Origin: Meghimatium bilineatum
Taxonomy: Eukaryota > Mollusca > Gastropoda > Stylommatophora > Philomycidae
Assembly: GCA_034231615.1 (NCBI GenBank)
Contig: CM067306.1
Span: 44,708,094-44,772,093, forward strand
DNA: 64,000 bases
Reading direction: 5' to 3'
Below the pieces are notes generated by a model. It saw nothing but the letters and a program-made list of their open reading frames with translations. It did no database searches and was not told the DNA's origin. Below, one piece after another: positions 40,805 to 54,651 of the stretch; the first letter of the stretch is position 1; every line of letters starts with the position of its first letter. The translations under genes were made by a program, and so were the position numbers.

Positions 40805-43800
40805 TTGAGTGTATTCTGGCCCCTTACACATGATTTCGTTGTATTGCACCTTAATACTGCAGAACACTGGCGTATTACACACAAATTGGGTGTATTGCAG
40901 TTTAGTACGCCAAAACTCGTTGTATTCGGGCATATTACTCACAAATTGGGTGTACTGAAGCTTACTACACTAGAATTGAGTGTATTCTGGCCTATTACAC
41001 ATGATTTCTTTGTATTGCAGCTTAATACGTCAGAACACTGGCGTATCACATACGAATTGGGTGTATTGCAGTTTAGTACGCCACAACTGGTTGTATTCTG
41101 GCATATTACTCACAAATTCATTGTACTGAAGCTTACTACACTAGAATTGAGTATTTTCTGGCCTATTGCACATGATTTCGTTGTACTGCAGCTTAATACG
41201 TCAGAACACTGGCGTATTACACTCAAATTGGGTGTATTGCAGTTTAGTACGCCAAAACTCGTTGTATTCTGGCATATTAATCACAAATTCATTGTACTGA
41301 AGCTTACTACACTAGAATTGAGTGCATTCTGGCCCCTTACACATGATTTCGTTGTATTGCACCTTAATACTGCAGAACACTGGCGTATTACACACAAATT
41401 GGGTGTATTGCAGTTTAGTACGCCAAAACTCGTTGTATTCTGGCATATTACTCACAAATTGGGTGTACTGAAGCTTACTACACTAGAATTGAGTGTATTC
41501 TGGCCTATTACACATGATTTCTTTGTATTGCAGCTTAATACGTCAGAACACTGGCGTATCACATACGAATTGGGTGTATTGCAGTTTAGTACGCCACAAC
41601 TGGTTGTATTCTGGCACATTACTCACAAATTCATTGTACTGAAGCTTACTACACTAGAATTGAGTGTATTCTGGTCCATTACACATGATTTCGTTGTATT
41701 GCAGCTTAATACTTCAGAACACTGGCGTATTAAACAAGAATTGGGAGTATTGCAGTTTAGTACGACAAAACTCGTTGTATTCTGGCACATTAATCACAAA
41801 TTCATTGCAATGAAGCTTACTACACTAGAATTGAGTGCATACTGGCCTATTGCACATGATTTCGTTGTACTGCAGCTTAATACGTCAGAACACTGGCGTA
41901 TTACACAAGAATTGGGTGTATTGCAGTTTAGTACGCCAAAACCCGTTGTATTCTGGCATATTACTCACAAATTCATTGTACTGAAGCTTACTACACTAGA
42001 ATTGAGTGTATTCTGGCCCCTTACACATGATTTCGTTGTATTGCACCTTAATACTGCAGAACACTGGCGTATTACACACAAATTGGGTGTATTGCAGTTT
42101 AGTACGCCAAAACTCGTTGTATTCTGGCATATTACTCACAAATTGTGTGTACTGAAGCTTACTACACTAGAATTGATTGTATTCTGGCCTATTACACATG
42201 ATTTCGTTGTATTGCAGCTTAATACATCAGAACACTTGCATATTAAACACGAATTGGGAGTATTGCAGTAATTTAGTACGCCAAAACTCGTTGTATTCTG
42301 GCATATTAATCACAAATTCATTGTACTGTAGCTTACTACACTAGAATTGAGTGTATTCTGGCCCCTTACACATGATTTCGTTGTATTGCACCTTAATACT
42401 GCAGAACACTGGCGTATTACACACAAATTGGGTGTATTGCAGTTTAGTACGCCAAAACTCGTTGTATTCTGGCATATTACTCACAAATTGGGTGTACTGA
42501 AGCTTACTACACTAGAATTGAGTGTATTCTGGCCTATTACACATGATTTCTTTGTATTGCAGCTTAATACGTCAGAACACTGGCGTATCACATACGAATT
42601 GGGTGTATTGCAGTTTAGTACGCCACAACTGGTTGTATTCTGGCATATTACTCACAAATTCATTGTACTGAAGCTTACTACACTAGAATTGAGTATTTTC
42701 TGGCCTATTGCACATGATTTCGTTGTACTGCAGCTTAATACGTCAGAACACTGGCGTATTACACAAGAATTGGGTGTATTGCAGTTTAGTACGCACAAAC
42801 TGGTTGTATTCTGGCACATTACTCACAAATTCATTGTACTGAAGCTTACTACACTAGAATTGAGTGTATTCTGGCCTATTGCACATGATTCCTTTGTACT
42901 GCAGCTTAATACGTCAGAACACTGGCGTATTACACAAGAATTTGGTGTATTGCAGTTTAGTACGCCAAAACTCGTTGTATTCTGGGATATTACTCACAAA
43001 TTCATTGTACAGAAGCTTACTACACTAGAAGTGAGTGTATTCTCGCCTATTACACATGATTTCGTTGTAGTGCAGCTTAATACTTCAGAACTCTGGCGTA
43101 TTACACACAAATTCATGTATTGCAGTTTAGTACATTAAAACTCGTTGTATTCTGGCATATTACTCACAAATTCATTGTACTGAAGCTTACTACACTAGAA
43201 TTGAGTGTATTCTGGCCCCTTACACATGATTTCGTTGTATTGCACCTTAATACTGCAGAAAACTGGCGTATCACATACGAATTGGGTGTATTGCAGTTTA
43301 GTACGCCACAACTGGTTGTATTCTGGCACATTACTCACAAATTCATTGTACTGAAGCTTACTACACTAGAATTGAATATTTTCTGGCCTATTGCACATGA
43401 TTTCGTTGTACTGCAGCTTAATACGTCAGAACACTGGCGTATTACACACAAATTGGGTGTATTGCAGTTTAGTACGCCAAACCTCGTTGTATTCTGGCAT
43501 ATTACTCACAAATTGGGTGTACTGAAGCTTACTACACTAGAATTTAGTGTATTCTGGCCTATTGCACATGATTCCTTTGTACTGCAGCTTAATACGTCAG
43601 AACACTGGCGTATTACACAAAAAAGTGGGTGTATTGCAGTTTAGTACGCCAAAACTCGTTGTATTCTGGGATATTACTCACAAATTCATTGTACTGAAGC
43701 TTACTACACTAGAATTGAGTGTATTCTGGCCTATAACACATGATTTCGTTGTATGGCACCTTAATACTGCAGATCACTGGCGTATTAAACACGTATTGGG

Positions 43801-44568
43801 TGTATTGCAGTTTAGTACGCCAAAACTCGTTGTATTCTGGGATATTACTCACAGATTCATTGTACTGAAGCTTACTACACTAGAATTGAGTGTATTCTGG
43901 CCTATTACACATGATTTCGTTGTATTGCAGCTTAATACGTCAGAACACTGGTGTATCACATACGAATTGGGTGTATTGCAGTTTTGTACGCAAAAACTGG
44001 TTGTATTCTGGCACATTACTCACAATTTCATTGTACTGAAGCTTACTACACTAGAACTAGTGGATTCTGGTCCATTACACATGATTTCGTTGTATTGCAG
44101 CTTAATACTTCAGAACACTGGCGTATTAAACACGAATTTGGAGTATTGCAGTTTAGTACACCAAAACTCGTTGTATTCTGGCATATTAATCACAAATTCA
44201 TTGCACTGAAGCTTACTACACTAGAATTGAGTGTATACTGGCCTATTGCACATGATTTCGTTGTACTGCAGCTTAATACGTCAGAACACTGGCGTATTAC
44301 ACAAGAATTGGGTGTATTGCAGTTTAGTACCCCAAAACTCGTTGTAATCTGGGATATTACTCACAAATTCATTGTACAGAAGCTTACTACACTAGAATTG
44401 AGTGTATTCTAGCATATTACACATGATTTCGTTGTAGTGCAGCTTAATACTTCAGAACTCTGACATATTACACATAAATTAGGTGTATTGCAGTTTCGTA
44501 CGCTAAAACTCGTTGTATTCTGGCATATTACTCACAAATTTATTTTACTGAAGCTTACTACACTATAA
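40805..44568. repeat. 22-monomer HOR (3764 bp), copy of 24559-28493 less one monomer
   Basis: The order follows 24559-28493 but with one I/F hybrid in place of the I-F pair near 42690-42780, a clean 171-bp loss. The +3 (gcagTAA, 42269-42271), -1 (near 43113), +1 (near 43621) and -1 (44056) indels are all shared with the earlier copy, so the two descend from one block although they lie about 16.2 kb apart. Its marker has ctctgAcat, unique in the window. Confidence 0.88.
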
Positions 44569-46619
44569 TTGAGTGTATTCTGGCCCATTACACATGATTT
44601 GGTTGTATTGCACCTTAATACTGCAGAACACTGGCGTATAAACATGAATTGGGTGTATTGCAGTTTAGTACGCCAAAACTCGATGTATTCTGGCATATTA
44701 CTCACAAATTGGGTGTACTGAAGCTTACTACACTAGAATTGAGTGTATTCTGGCCTATTACACAGGATTTCGTTGTATTGCAGCTTAATACTTCAGAACA
44801 CTTGCGTATTAAACACGAATTGGGAGTATTGCAGTTTAGTACGCCACAACTCGTTGTATTCTGGCATATTAATCACAAAATCATTGTACTGAAGCTTACT
44901 ACACTAGAATTGAGTGTATTCTGGCCCCTTACACATGATTTCGTTGTATTGCACCTTAATACTGCAGAACACTGGCGTATTACACACAAATTGGGTGTAT
45001 TGCAGTTTAGTACGCCAAAACTCGTTGTATTCTGGCATATTACTCACAAATTGGGTGTACTGAAGCTTACTACACTAGAATTGAGTGTATTCTGGCCTAT
45101 TACACATGATTTCTTTGTATTGCAGCTTAATACGTCAGAACACTGGCGTATCACATACGAATTGGGTGTATTGCAGTTTAGTACGCCACAACTGGTTGTA
45201 TTCTGGCACATTACTCACAAATTCATTGTACTGAAGCTTACTACACTAGAATTGAGTGTATTCTGGCCCCTTACACATGATTTCGTTGTATTGCACCTTA
45301 ATACTGCAGAAAATTGGCGTATCACATACGAATTGGGTGTATTGCAGTTTAGTACGCCACAACTGGTTGTATTCTGGCACATTACTCACAAATTCATTGT
45401 ACTGAAGCTTACTACACTAGAATTGAATATTTTCTGGCCTATTGCACATGATTTCGTTGTACTGCAGCTTAATACGTCAGAACACTGGCGTATTACACAC
45501 AAATTGGGTGTATTGCAGTTTAGTACGCCAAACCTCGTTGTATTCTGGCATATTACTCACAAATTGGGTGTACTGAAGCTTACTACACTAGAATTTAGTG
45601 TATTCTGGCCTATTGCACATGATTCCTTTGTACTGCAGCTTAATACGTCAGAACACTGGCGTATTACACAAAAAAGTGGGTGTATTGCAGTTTAGTACGC
45701 CAAAACTCGTTGTATTCTGGGATATTACTCACAAATTCATTGTACTGAAGCTTACTACACTAGAATTGAGTGTATTCTGGCCTATAACACATGATTTCGT
45801 TGTATGGCACCTTAATACTGCAGATCACTGGCGTATTAAACACGTATTGGGTGTATTGCAGTTTAGTACGCCAAAACTCGTTGTATTCTGGGATATTACT
45901 CACAGATTCATTGTACTGAAGCTTACTACACTAGAATTGAGTGTATTCTGGCCTATTACACATGATTTCGTTGTATTGCAGCTTAATACGTCAGAACACT
46001 GGTGTATCACATACGAATTGGGTGTATTGCAGTTTTGTACGCAAAAACTGGTTGTATTCTGGCACATTACTCACAATTTCATTGTACTGAAGCTTACTAC
46101 ACTAGAACTAGTGGATTCTGGTCCATTACACATGATTTCGTTGTATTGCAGCTTAATACTTCAGAACACTGGCGTATTAAACACGAATTTGGAGTATTGC
46201 AGTTTAGTACACCAAAACTCGTTGTATTCTGGCATATTAATCACAAATTCATTGCACTGAAGCTTACTACACTAGAATTGAGTGTATACTGGCCTATTGC
46301 ACATGATTTCGTTGTACTGCAGCTTAATACGTCAGAACACTGGCGTATTACACAAGAATTGGGTGTATTGCAGTTTAGTACCCCAAAACTCGTTGTAATC
46401 TGGGATATTACTCACAAATTCATTGTACAGAAGCTTACTACACTAGAATTGAGTGTATTCTAGCATATTACACATGATTTCGTTGTAGTGCAGCTTAATA
46501 CTTCAGAACTCTGGCATATTACACATAAATTAGGTGTATTGCAGTTTCGTACGCTAAAACTCGTTGTATTCTGGCATATTACTCACAAATTTATTTTACT
46601 GAAGCTTACTACACTATAA
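44569..46619. repeat. 12-monomer HOR (2051 bp), A-B-C-D-CD-N-S-W-J-K-Y-H
   Basis: This unit joins a zone 1-like A-B-C-D start to the zone 2 N-S-W-J-K-Y-H end. The A monomer has lost one base (gcgtataaacatg in place of gcgtattaaacatg, near 44638), a change shared only with the next two HORs. The length is 12 x 171 - 1 after the +1 near 45671 and the -1 at 46107. Confidence 0.87.
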
Positions 46620-48498
46620 TTGAGTGTATTCTGGCCCATTACACATGATTTGGTTGTATTGCACCTTAATACTGCAGAACACTGGCGTATAAACATGAAT
46701 TGGGTGTATTGCAGTTTAGTACGCCAAAACTCGATGTATTCTGGCATATTACTCACAAATTGGGTGTACTGAAGCTTACTACACTAGAATTGAGTGTATT
46801 CTGGCCTATTACACAGGATTTCGTTGTATTGCAGCTTAATACTTCAGAACACTTGCGTATTAAACACGAATTGGGAGTATTGCAGTTTAGTACGCCACAA
46901 CTCGTTGTATTCTGGCATATTAATCACAAAATCATTGTACTGAAGCTTACTACACTAGAATTGAGTGTATTCTGGCCCCTTACACATGATTTCGTTGTAT
47001 TGCACCTTAATACTGCAGAACACTGGCGTATTACACACAAATTGGGTGTATTGCAGTTTAGTACGCCAAAACTCGTTGTATTCTGGCATATTACTCACAA
47101 ATTGGGTGTACTGAAGCTTACTACACTAGAATTGAGTGTATTCTGGCCTATTACACATGATTTCTTTGTATTGCAGCTTAATACGTCAGAACACTGGCGT
47201 ACCACATACGAATTGGGTGTATTGCAGTTTAGTACGCCACAACTGGTTGTATTCTGGCACATTACTCACAAATTCATTGTACTGAAGCTTACTACACTAG
47301 AATTGAGTGAATTCTGGTCCATTAAACATGATTTCGTTGTATTGCAGCTTAATACTTCAGAACACTGGCGTATTAAACAAGAATTGGGAGTATTGCAGTT
47401 TAGTACGCCAAAACTCGTTGTATTCTGGCACATTAATCACAAATTCATTGCAATGAAGCTTACTACATTATAATTGAGTGCATACTGGCCTATTGCACAT
47501 GAATTCGTTGTACTGCAGCTTAATACGCCAGAACACTGGCGTATTACACAAGAATTGGGTGTATTGCAGTTTAGTACGCCAAAACCCGTTGTATTCTGGC
47601 ATATTACTCCCAAATTCATTGTACTGAAGCTTACTACACTAGAATTGAGTGTATTCTGGCCCCTTACACATGATTTCGTTGTATTGCACCTTAATACTGC
47701 AGAACACTGGCGTATTACACACAAATTGGGTGTATTGCAGTTTAGTACGCCAAAACTCGTTGTATTCTGGGATATTACTCACAGATTCATTGTACTGAAG
47801 CTTACTACACTAGAATTGAGTGTATTCTGGCCTATTACACATGATTTCGTTGTATTGCAGCTTAATACGTCAGAACACTGGTGTATCACATACGAATTGG
47901 GTGTATTGCAGTTTTGTACGCAAAAACTGGTTGTATTCTGGCACATTACTCACAATTTCATTGTACTGAAGCTTACTACACTAGAACTAGTGGATTCTGG
48001 TCCATTACACATGATTTCGTTGTATTGCAGCTTAATACTTCAGAACACTGGCGTATTAAACACGAATTTGGAGTATTGCAGTTTAGTACACCAAAACTCG
48101 TTGTATTCTGGCATATTAATCACAAATTCATTGCACTGAAGCTTACTACACTAGAATTGAGTGTATACTGGCCTATTGCACATGATTTCGTTGTACTGCA
48201 GCTTAATACGTCAGAACACTGGCGTATTACACAAGAATTGGGTGTATTGCAGTTTAGTACCCCAAAACTCGTTGTAATCTGGGATATTACTCACAAATTC
48301 ATTGTACAGAAGCTTACTACACTAGAATTGAGTGTATTCTAGCATATTACACATGATTTCGTTGTAGTGCAGCTTAATACTTCAGAACTCTGGCATATTA
48401 CACATAAATTAGGTGTATTGCAGTTTCGTACGCTAAAACTCGTTGTATTCTGGCATATTACTCACAAATTTATTTTACTGAAGCTTACTACACTATAA
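46620..48498. repeat. 11-monomer HOR (1879 bp), A-B-C-D-E-F-CW-J-K-Y-H
   Basis: The start equals the preceding HOR, including the one-base loss in A (near 46689). It differs by an E monomer ending in attaTAA (47471-47473) and an F monomer with ggcctattgcacatgAattc. The seventh monomer joins a C start to the end of W (gatattactcacaGattc). The length is 11 x 171 - 2. Confidence 0.87.
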
Positions 48499-51400
48499 TT
48501 GAGTGTATTCTGGCCCATTACACATGATTTGGTTGTATTGCACCTTAATACTGCAGAACACTGGCGTATAAACATGAATTGGGTGTATTGCAGTTTAGTA
48601 CGCCAAAACTCGATGTATTCTGGCATATTACTCACAAATTGGGTGTACTGAAGCTTACTACACTAGAATTGAGTGTATTCTGGCCTATTACACAGGATTT
48701 CGTTGTATTGCAGCTTAATACTTCAGAACACTTGCGTATTAAACACGAATTGGGAGTATTGCAGTTTAGTACGCCACAACTCGTTGTATTCTGGCATATT
48801 AATCACAAAATCATTGTACTGAAGCTTACTACACTAGAATTGAGTGTATTCTGGCCCCTTACACATGATTTCGTTGTATTGCACCTTAATACTGCAGAAC
48901 ACTGGCGTATTACACACAAATTGGGTGTATTGCAGTTTAGTACGCCAAAACTCGTTGTATTCTGGCATATTACTCACAAATTGGGTGTACTGAAGCTTAC
49001 TACACTAGAATTGAGTGTATTCTGGCCTATTACACATGATTTCTTTGTATTGCAGCTTAATACGTCAGAACACTGGCGTATCACATACGAATTGGGTGTA
49101 TTGCAGTTTAGTACGCCACAACTGGTTGTATTCTGGCACATTACTCACAAATTCATTGTACTGAAGCTTACTACACTAGAATTGAGTGAATTCTGGTCCA
49201 TTAAACATGATTTCGTTGTATTGCAGCTTAATACTTCAGAACACTGGCGTATTAAACAAGAATTGGGAGTATTGCAGTTTAGTACGCCAAAACTCGTTGT
49301 ATTCTGGCACATTGATCACAAATTCATTGCAATGAAGCTTACTACATTATAATTGAGTGCATACTGGCCTATTGCACATGAATTCGTTGTACTGCAGCTT
49401 AATACGCCAGAACACTGGCGTATTACACAAGAATTGGGTGTATTGCAGTTTAGTACGCCAAAACCCGTTGTATTCTGGCATATTACTCCCAAATTCATTG
49501 TACTGAAGCTTACTACACTAGAATTGAGTGTATTCTGGCCCCTTACACATGATTTCGTTGTATTGCACCTTAATACTGCAGAACACTGGCGTATTACACA
49601 CAAATTGGGTGTATTGCAGTTTAGTACGCCAAAACTCGTTGTATTCGGGCATATTACTCACAAATTGGGTGTACTGAAGCTTACTACACTAGAATTGAGT
49701 GTATTCTGGCCTATTACACATGATTTCTTTGTATTGCAGCTTAATACGTCAGAACACTGGCGTATCACATACGAATTGGGTGTATTGCAGTTTAGTACGC
49801 CACAACTGGTTGTATTCTGGCATATTACTCACAAATTCATTGTACTGAAGCTTACTACACTAGAATTGAGTATTTTCTGGCCTATTGCACATGATTTCGT
49901 TGTACTGCAGCTTAATACGTCAGAACATTGGCGTATTACACACAAATTGGGTGTATTGCAGTTTAGTACGCCAAAACTCGTTGTATTCTGGGATATTACT
50001 CACAAATTCATAGTACTGAAGCTTACTACACTAGAATTGAGTGTATTCTGGCCTATAACACATGATTTCGTTGTATGGCACCTTAATACTGCAGATCACT
50101 GGCGTATTAAACACGAATTGGGTGTATTGCAGTTTAGTACGCCAAAACTCGTTGTATTCTGGGATATTACTCACAAATTCATTGTACAGAAGCTTACTAC
50201 ACTAGAATTGAGTGTATTCTAGCCTATTACACATGATTTCGTTGTAGTGCAGCTTAATACTTCAGAACTCTGGCGTATTACACACAAATTTGATGTATTG
50301 CAGTTTAGTACATTAAAACTCGTTGTATTCTGGCATATTACTCACAAATTCATTGTACTGACGCTTACTACACTAGAATTGAGTGTATTCTGGCCCCTTA
50401 CACATGATTTCGTTGTATTGCACCTTAATACTGCAGAACACTGGCGTATTACACACAAATTGGGTGTATTGCAGTTTAGTACGCCAAACCTCGTTGTATT
50501 CTGGCATATTACTCACAAATTGGGTGTACTGAAGCTTACTACACTAGAATTGAGTGTATTCTGGCCTATTGCACATGATTCCTTTGTACTGCAGCTTAAT
50601 ACGTCAGAACACTGGCGTATTACACAAGAATTGGGTGTATTGCAGTTTAGTACGCCAAAACTCGTTGTATTCTGGGATATTACTCACAAATTCATTGTAC
50701 TGAAGCTTACTACACTAGAATTGAGTGTATTCTGGCCTATAACACATGATTTCGTTGTATGGCACCTTAATACTGCAGATCACTGGCGTATTAAACACGA
50801 ATTGGGTGTATTGCAGTTTAGTACGCCAAAACTCGTTGTATTCTGGGATATTACTCACAAATTCATTGTACTGAAGCTTACTACACTAGAATTGAGTGTA
50901 TTCTGGCCTATTACACATGATTTCGTTGTATTGCAGCTTAATACGTCAGAACACTGGTGTATCACATACGAATTGGGTGTATTGCAGTTTTGTACGCAAA
51001 AACTGGTTGTATTCTGGCACATTACTCACAATTTCATTGTACTGAAGCTTACTACACTAGAACTAGTGGATTCTGGTCCATTACACATGATTTCGTTGTA
51101 TTGCAGCTTAATACTTCAGAACACTGGCGTATTAAACACGAATTTGGAGTATTGCAGTTTAGTACGCCAAAACTCGTTGTATTCTGGCATATTAATCACA
51201 AATTCATTGCACTGAAGCTTACTACACTAGAATTGAGTGTATACTGGCCTATTGCACATGATTTCGTTGTACTGCAGCTTAATACGTCATAACACTGGCG
51301 TATTACACACGAATTGGGTGTATTGCAGTTTAGTACCCCAAAACTCGTTGTATTCTGGGATATTACTCACAAATTCATTGTACAGAAGCTTACTACACTA

Positions 51401-51574
51401 GAATTGAGTGTATTCTAGCCTATTACACATGATTTCGTTGTATTGCAGCTTAATACTTCAGAACTCTGGCGTATTACACATAAATTAGGTGTATTGCAGT
51501 TTCGTACGCTAAAACTCGTTGTATTCTGGCATATTACTCACAAATTTATTTTACTGAAGCTTACTACACTATAA
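48499..51574. repeat. 18-monomer HOR (3076 bp), transition between zones 2 and 3
   Basis: The order is A-B-C-D-E-F-C*-D-I-W-H'-C-S-W-J-K-Y-H. The first six monomers match 46620-47645, then a zone 2-like C*-D-I follows, then an internal marker relative (TAG 50220) of the kind found in zone 3, and the closing H is the zone 3 variant. TAA at 51290-51292 interrupts its Y monomer. This is the last HOR with the CGGG-bearing C* monomer. Confidence 0.87.
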
Positions 51575-52600
51575 TTGAGTGTATTCTGGCCCATTACACA
51601 TGATTTGGTTGTATTGCACCTTAATACTGCAGAACACTGGCGTATTAAACATGAATTGGGTGTATTGCAGTTTAGTACGCCAAAACTCGTTGTATTCTGG
51701 CATATTACTCACACATTGGGTGTACTGAAGCTTACTACACTAGAATTGAGTGTATTCTGGCCTATTACACATGATTTCGTTGTATTGCAGCTTAATACTT
51801 CAGAACACTTGCGTATTAATCACGAATTGGGAGTATTGCAGTTTAGTACGCCAAAACTCGTTGTATTCTGGCATATTAATCACAAATTCATTGTACTGAA
51901 GCTTACTACACTAGAAGTGAGTGTATTCTGGCCCCTTACACATGATTTCGTTGTATTGCACCTTAATACTGCAGAACACTGGCGTATTACACACAAATTT
52001 GGTGTATTGCAGTTTAGTACGCCAAAACTCGTTGTATTCTGGCATATTAATCACAAATTCATTGCACTGAAGCTTACTACACTAGAATTGAGTGTATTCT
52101 GGCCCCTTACACATGATTTCGTTGTATTGCACCTTAATACTGCAGAACACTGGCGTATTACACACAAATTGGGTGTATTGCAGTTTAGTACGCCAAACCT
52201 CGTTGTATTCTGGCATATTACTCACAAATTGGGTGTACTGAAGCTTACTACACTAGAATTGAGTGTATTCTGGCCTATTGCACATGATTCCTTTGTACTG
52301 CAGCTTAATACGTCAGAACACTGGCGTATTACACACGAATTGGGTGTATTGCAGTTTAGTACCCCAAAACTCGTTGTATTCTGGGATATTACTCACAAAT
52401 TCATTGTACAGAAACTTACTACACTAGAATTGAGTGTATTCTAGCCTATTACACATGATTTCGTTGTATTGCAGCTTAATACTTCAGAACTCTGGCGTAT
52501 TACACATAAATTAGGTGTATTGCAGTTTCGTACGCTAAAACTCGTTGTATTCTGGCATATTACTCACAAATTTATTTTACTGAAGCTTACTACACTATAA
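51575..52600. repeat. 6-monomer HOR (1026 bp), A-B-CK-C-S-H
   Basis: This is a compact zone 3 unit. Its B monomer has gtattaaTcacg, the third monomer starts with agaaGtgag and ends like K, and the fifth is S with a WDITHKFIVQK end in which aaActtac replaces the HindIII site (near 52411). The marker has gttgtaTtgcag, as in all later copies. Confidence 0.87.
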
Positions 52601-54651
52601 TTGAGTGTATTCTGGCCCATTACACATGATTTGGTTGTATTGCACCTTAATACTGCAGAACACTGGCGTATTAAACATGAATTGGGTGTATTGCAGTTTA
52701 GTACGCCACAACTGGTTGTATTCTGGCATATTACTCACAAATTCATTGTACTGAAGCTTACTACACTAGAATTGAGTATTTTCTGGCCTATTGCACATGA
52801 TTTCGTTGTACTGCAGCTTAATACGTCAGAACACTGGCGTATTACACACAAATTGGGTGTATTGCAGTTTAGTACGCCAAAACTCGTTGTATTCTGGGAT
52901 ATTACTCACAAATTCATAGTACTGAAGCTTACTACACTAGAATTGAGTGTATTCTGGCCTATAACACATGATTTCGTTGTATGGCACCTTAATACTGCAG
53001 ATCACTGGCGTATTAAACACGAATTGGGTGTATTGCAGTTTAGTACGCCAAAACTCGTTGTATTCTGGGATATTACTCACAAATTCATTGTACAGAAGCT
53101 TACTACACTAGAATTGAGTGTATTCTAGCCTATTACACATGATTTCGTTGTAGTGCAGCTTAATACTTCAGAACTCTGGCGTATTACACACTAATTTGAT
53201 GTATTGCAGTTTAGTACATTAAAACTCGTTGTATTCTGGCATATTACTCACAAATTCATTGTACTGAAGCTTACTACACTAGAATTGAGTGTACTCTGGC
53301 CCCTTACACATGATTTCGTTGTATTGCAACTTAATACTGCAGAACACTGGCGTATCACATACGAATTGGGTGTATTGCTGTTTAGTACGCCACAACTGGT
53401 TGTATTCTGGCACATTACTCACAAATTCATTGTACTGAAGCTTACTACACTAGAATTGAGTATTTTCTGGCCTATTGCACATGATTTCGTTGTACTGCAG
53501 CTTAATACGTCAGAACACTGGCGTATTACACACAAATTGGGTGTATTGCAGTTTAGTACGCCAAACCTCGTTGTATTCTGGCATATTACTCACAAATTGG
53601 GTGTACTGAAGCTTACTACACTAGAATTGAGTGTATTCTGGCCTATTGCACATGATTCCTTTGTACTGCAGCTTAATACGTCAGAACACTGGCGTATTAC
53701 ACAAGAATTGGGTGTATTGCAGTTTAGTACGCCAAAACTCGTTGTATTCTGGGATATTACTCACAAATTCATTGTACTGAAGCTTACTACACTAGAATTG
53801 AGTGTATTCTGGCCTATAACACATGATTTCGTTGTATGGCACCTTAATACTGCAGATCACTGGCGTATTAAACACGAATTGGGTGTATTGCAGTTTAGTA
53901 CGCCAAAACTCGTTGTATTCTGGGATATTACTCACAAATTCATTGTACTGAAGCTTACTACACTAGAATTGAGTGTATTCTGGCCTATTACACATGATTT
54001 CGTTGTATTGCAGCTTAATACGTCAGAACACTGGTGTATCACATACGAATTGGGTGTATTGCAGTTTTGTACGCAAAAACTGGTTGTATTCTGGCACATT
54101 ACTCACAATTTCATTGTACTGAAGCTTACTACACTAGAACTAGTGGATTCTGGTCCATTACACTTGATTTCGTTGTATTGCAGCTTAATACTTCAGAACA
54201 CTGGCGTATTAAACACGAATTTGGAGTATTGCAGTTTAGTACGCCAAAACTCGTTGTATTCTGGCATATTAATCACAAATTCATTGCACTGAAGCTTACT
54301 ACACTAGAATTGAGTGTATACTGGCCTATTGCACATGATTTCGTTGTACTGCAGCTTAATACGTCAGAACACTGGCGTATTACACACGAATTGGGTGTAT
54401 TGCAGTTTAGTACCCCAAAACTCGTTGTATTCTGGGATATTACTCACAAATTCATTGTACAGAAGCTTACTACACTAGAATTGAGTGTATTCTAGCCTAT
54501 TACACATGATTTCGTTGTATTGCAGCTTAATACTTCAGAACTCTGGCGTATTACACATAAATTAGGTGTATTGCAGTTTCGTACGCTAAAACTCGTTGTA
54601 TTCTGGCATATTACTCACAAATTTATTTTACTGAAGCTTACTACACTATAA
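52601..54651. repeat. 12-monomer HOR (2051 bp), AD-I-W-H'-CD-N-S-W-J-K-Y-H
   Basis: The first monomer is an A/D hybrid. The H' monomer keeps tattcTAG (53126) and adds cacTAAttt (53192-53194) and gtacaTTaaaac. The same 12-monomer order recurs at 55336-57386 (offset 2735) and, without the S monomer and with changes, at 58071-59950. One base is lost at the agaactagtgg site (54139). Confidence 0.88.
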
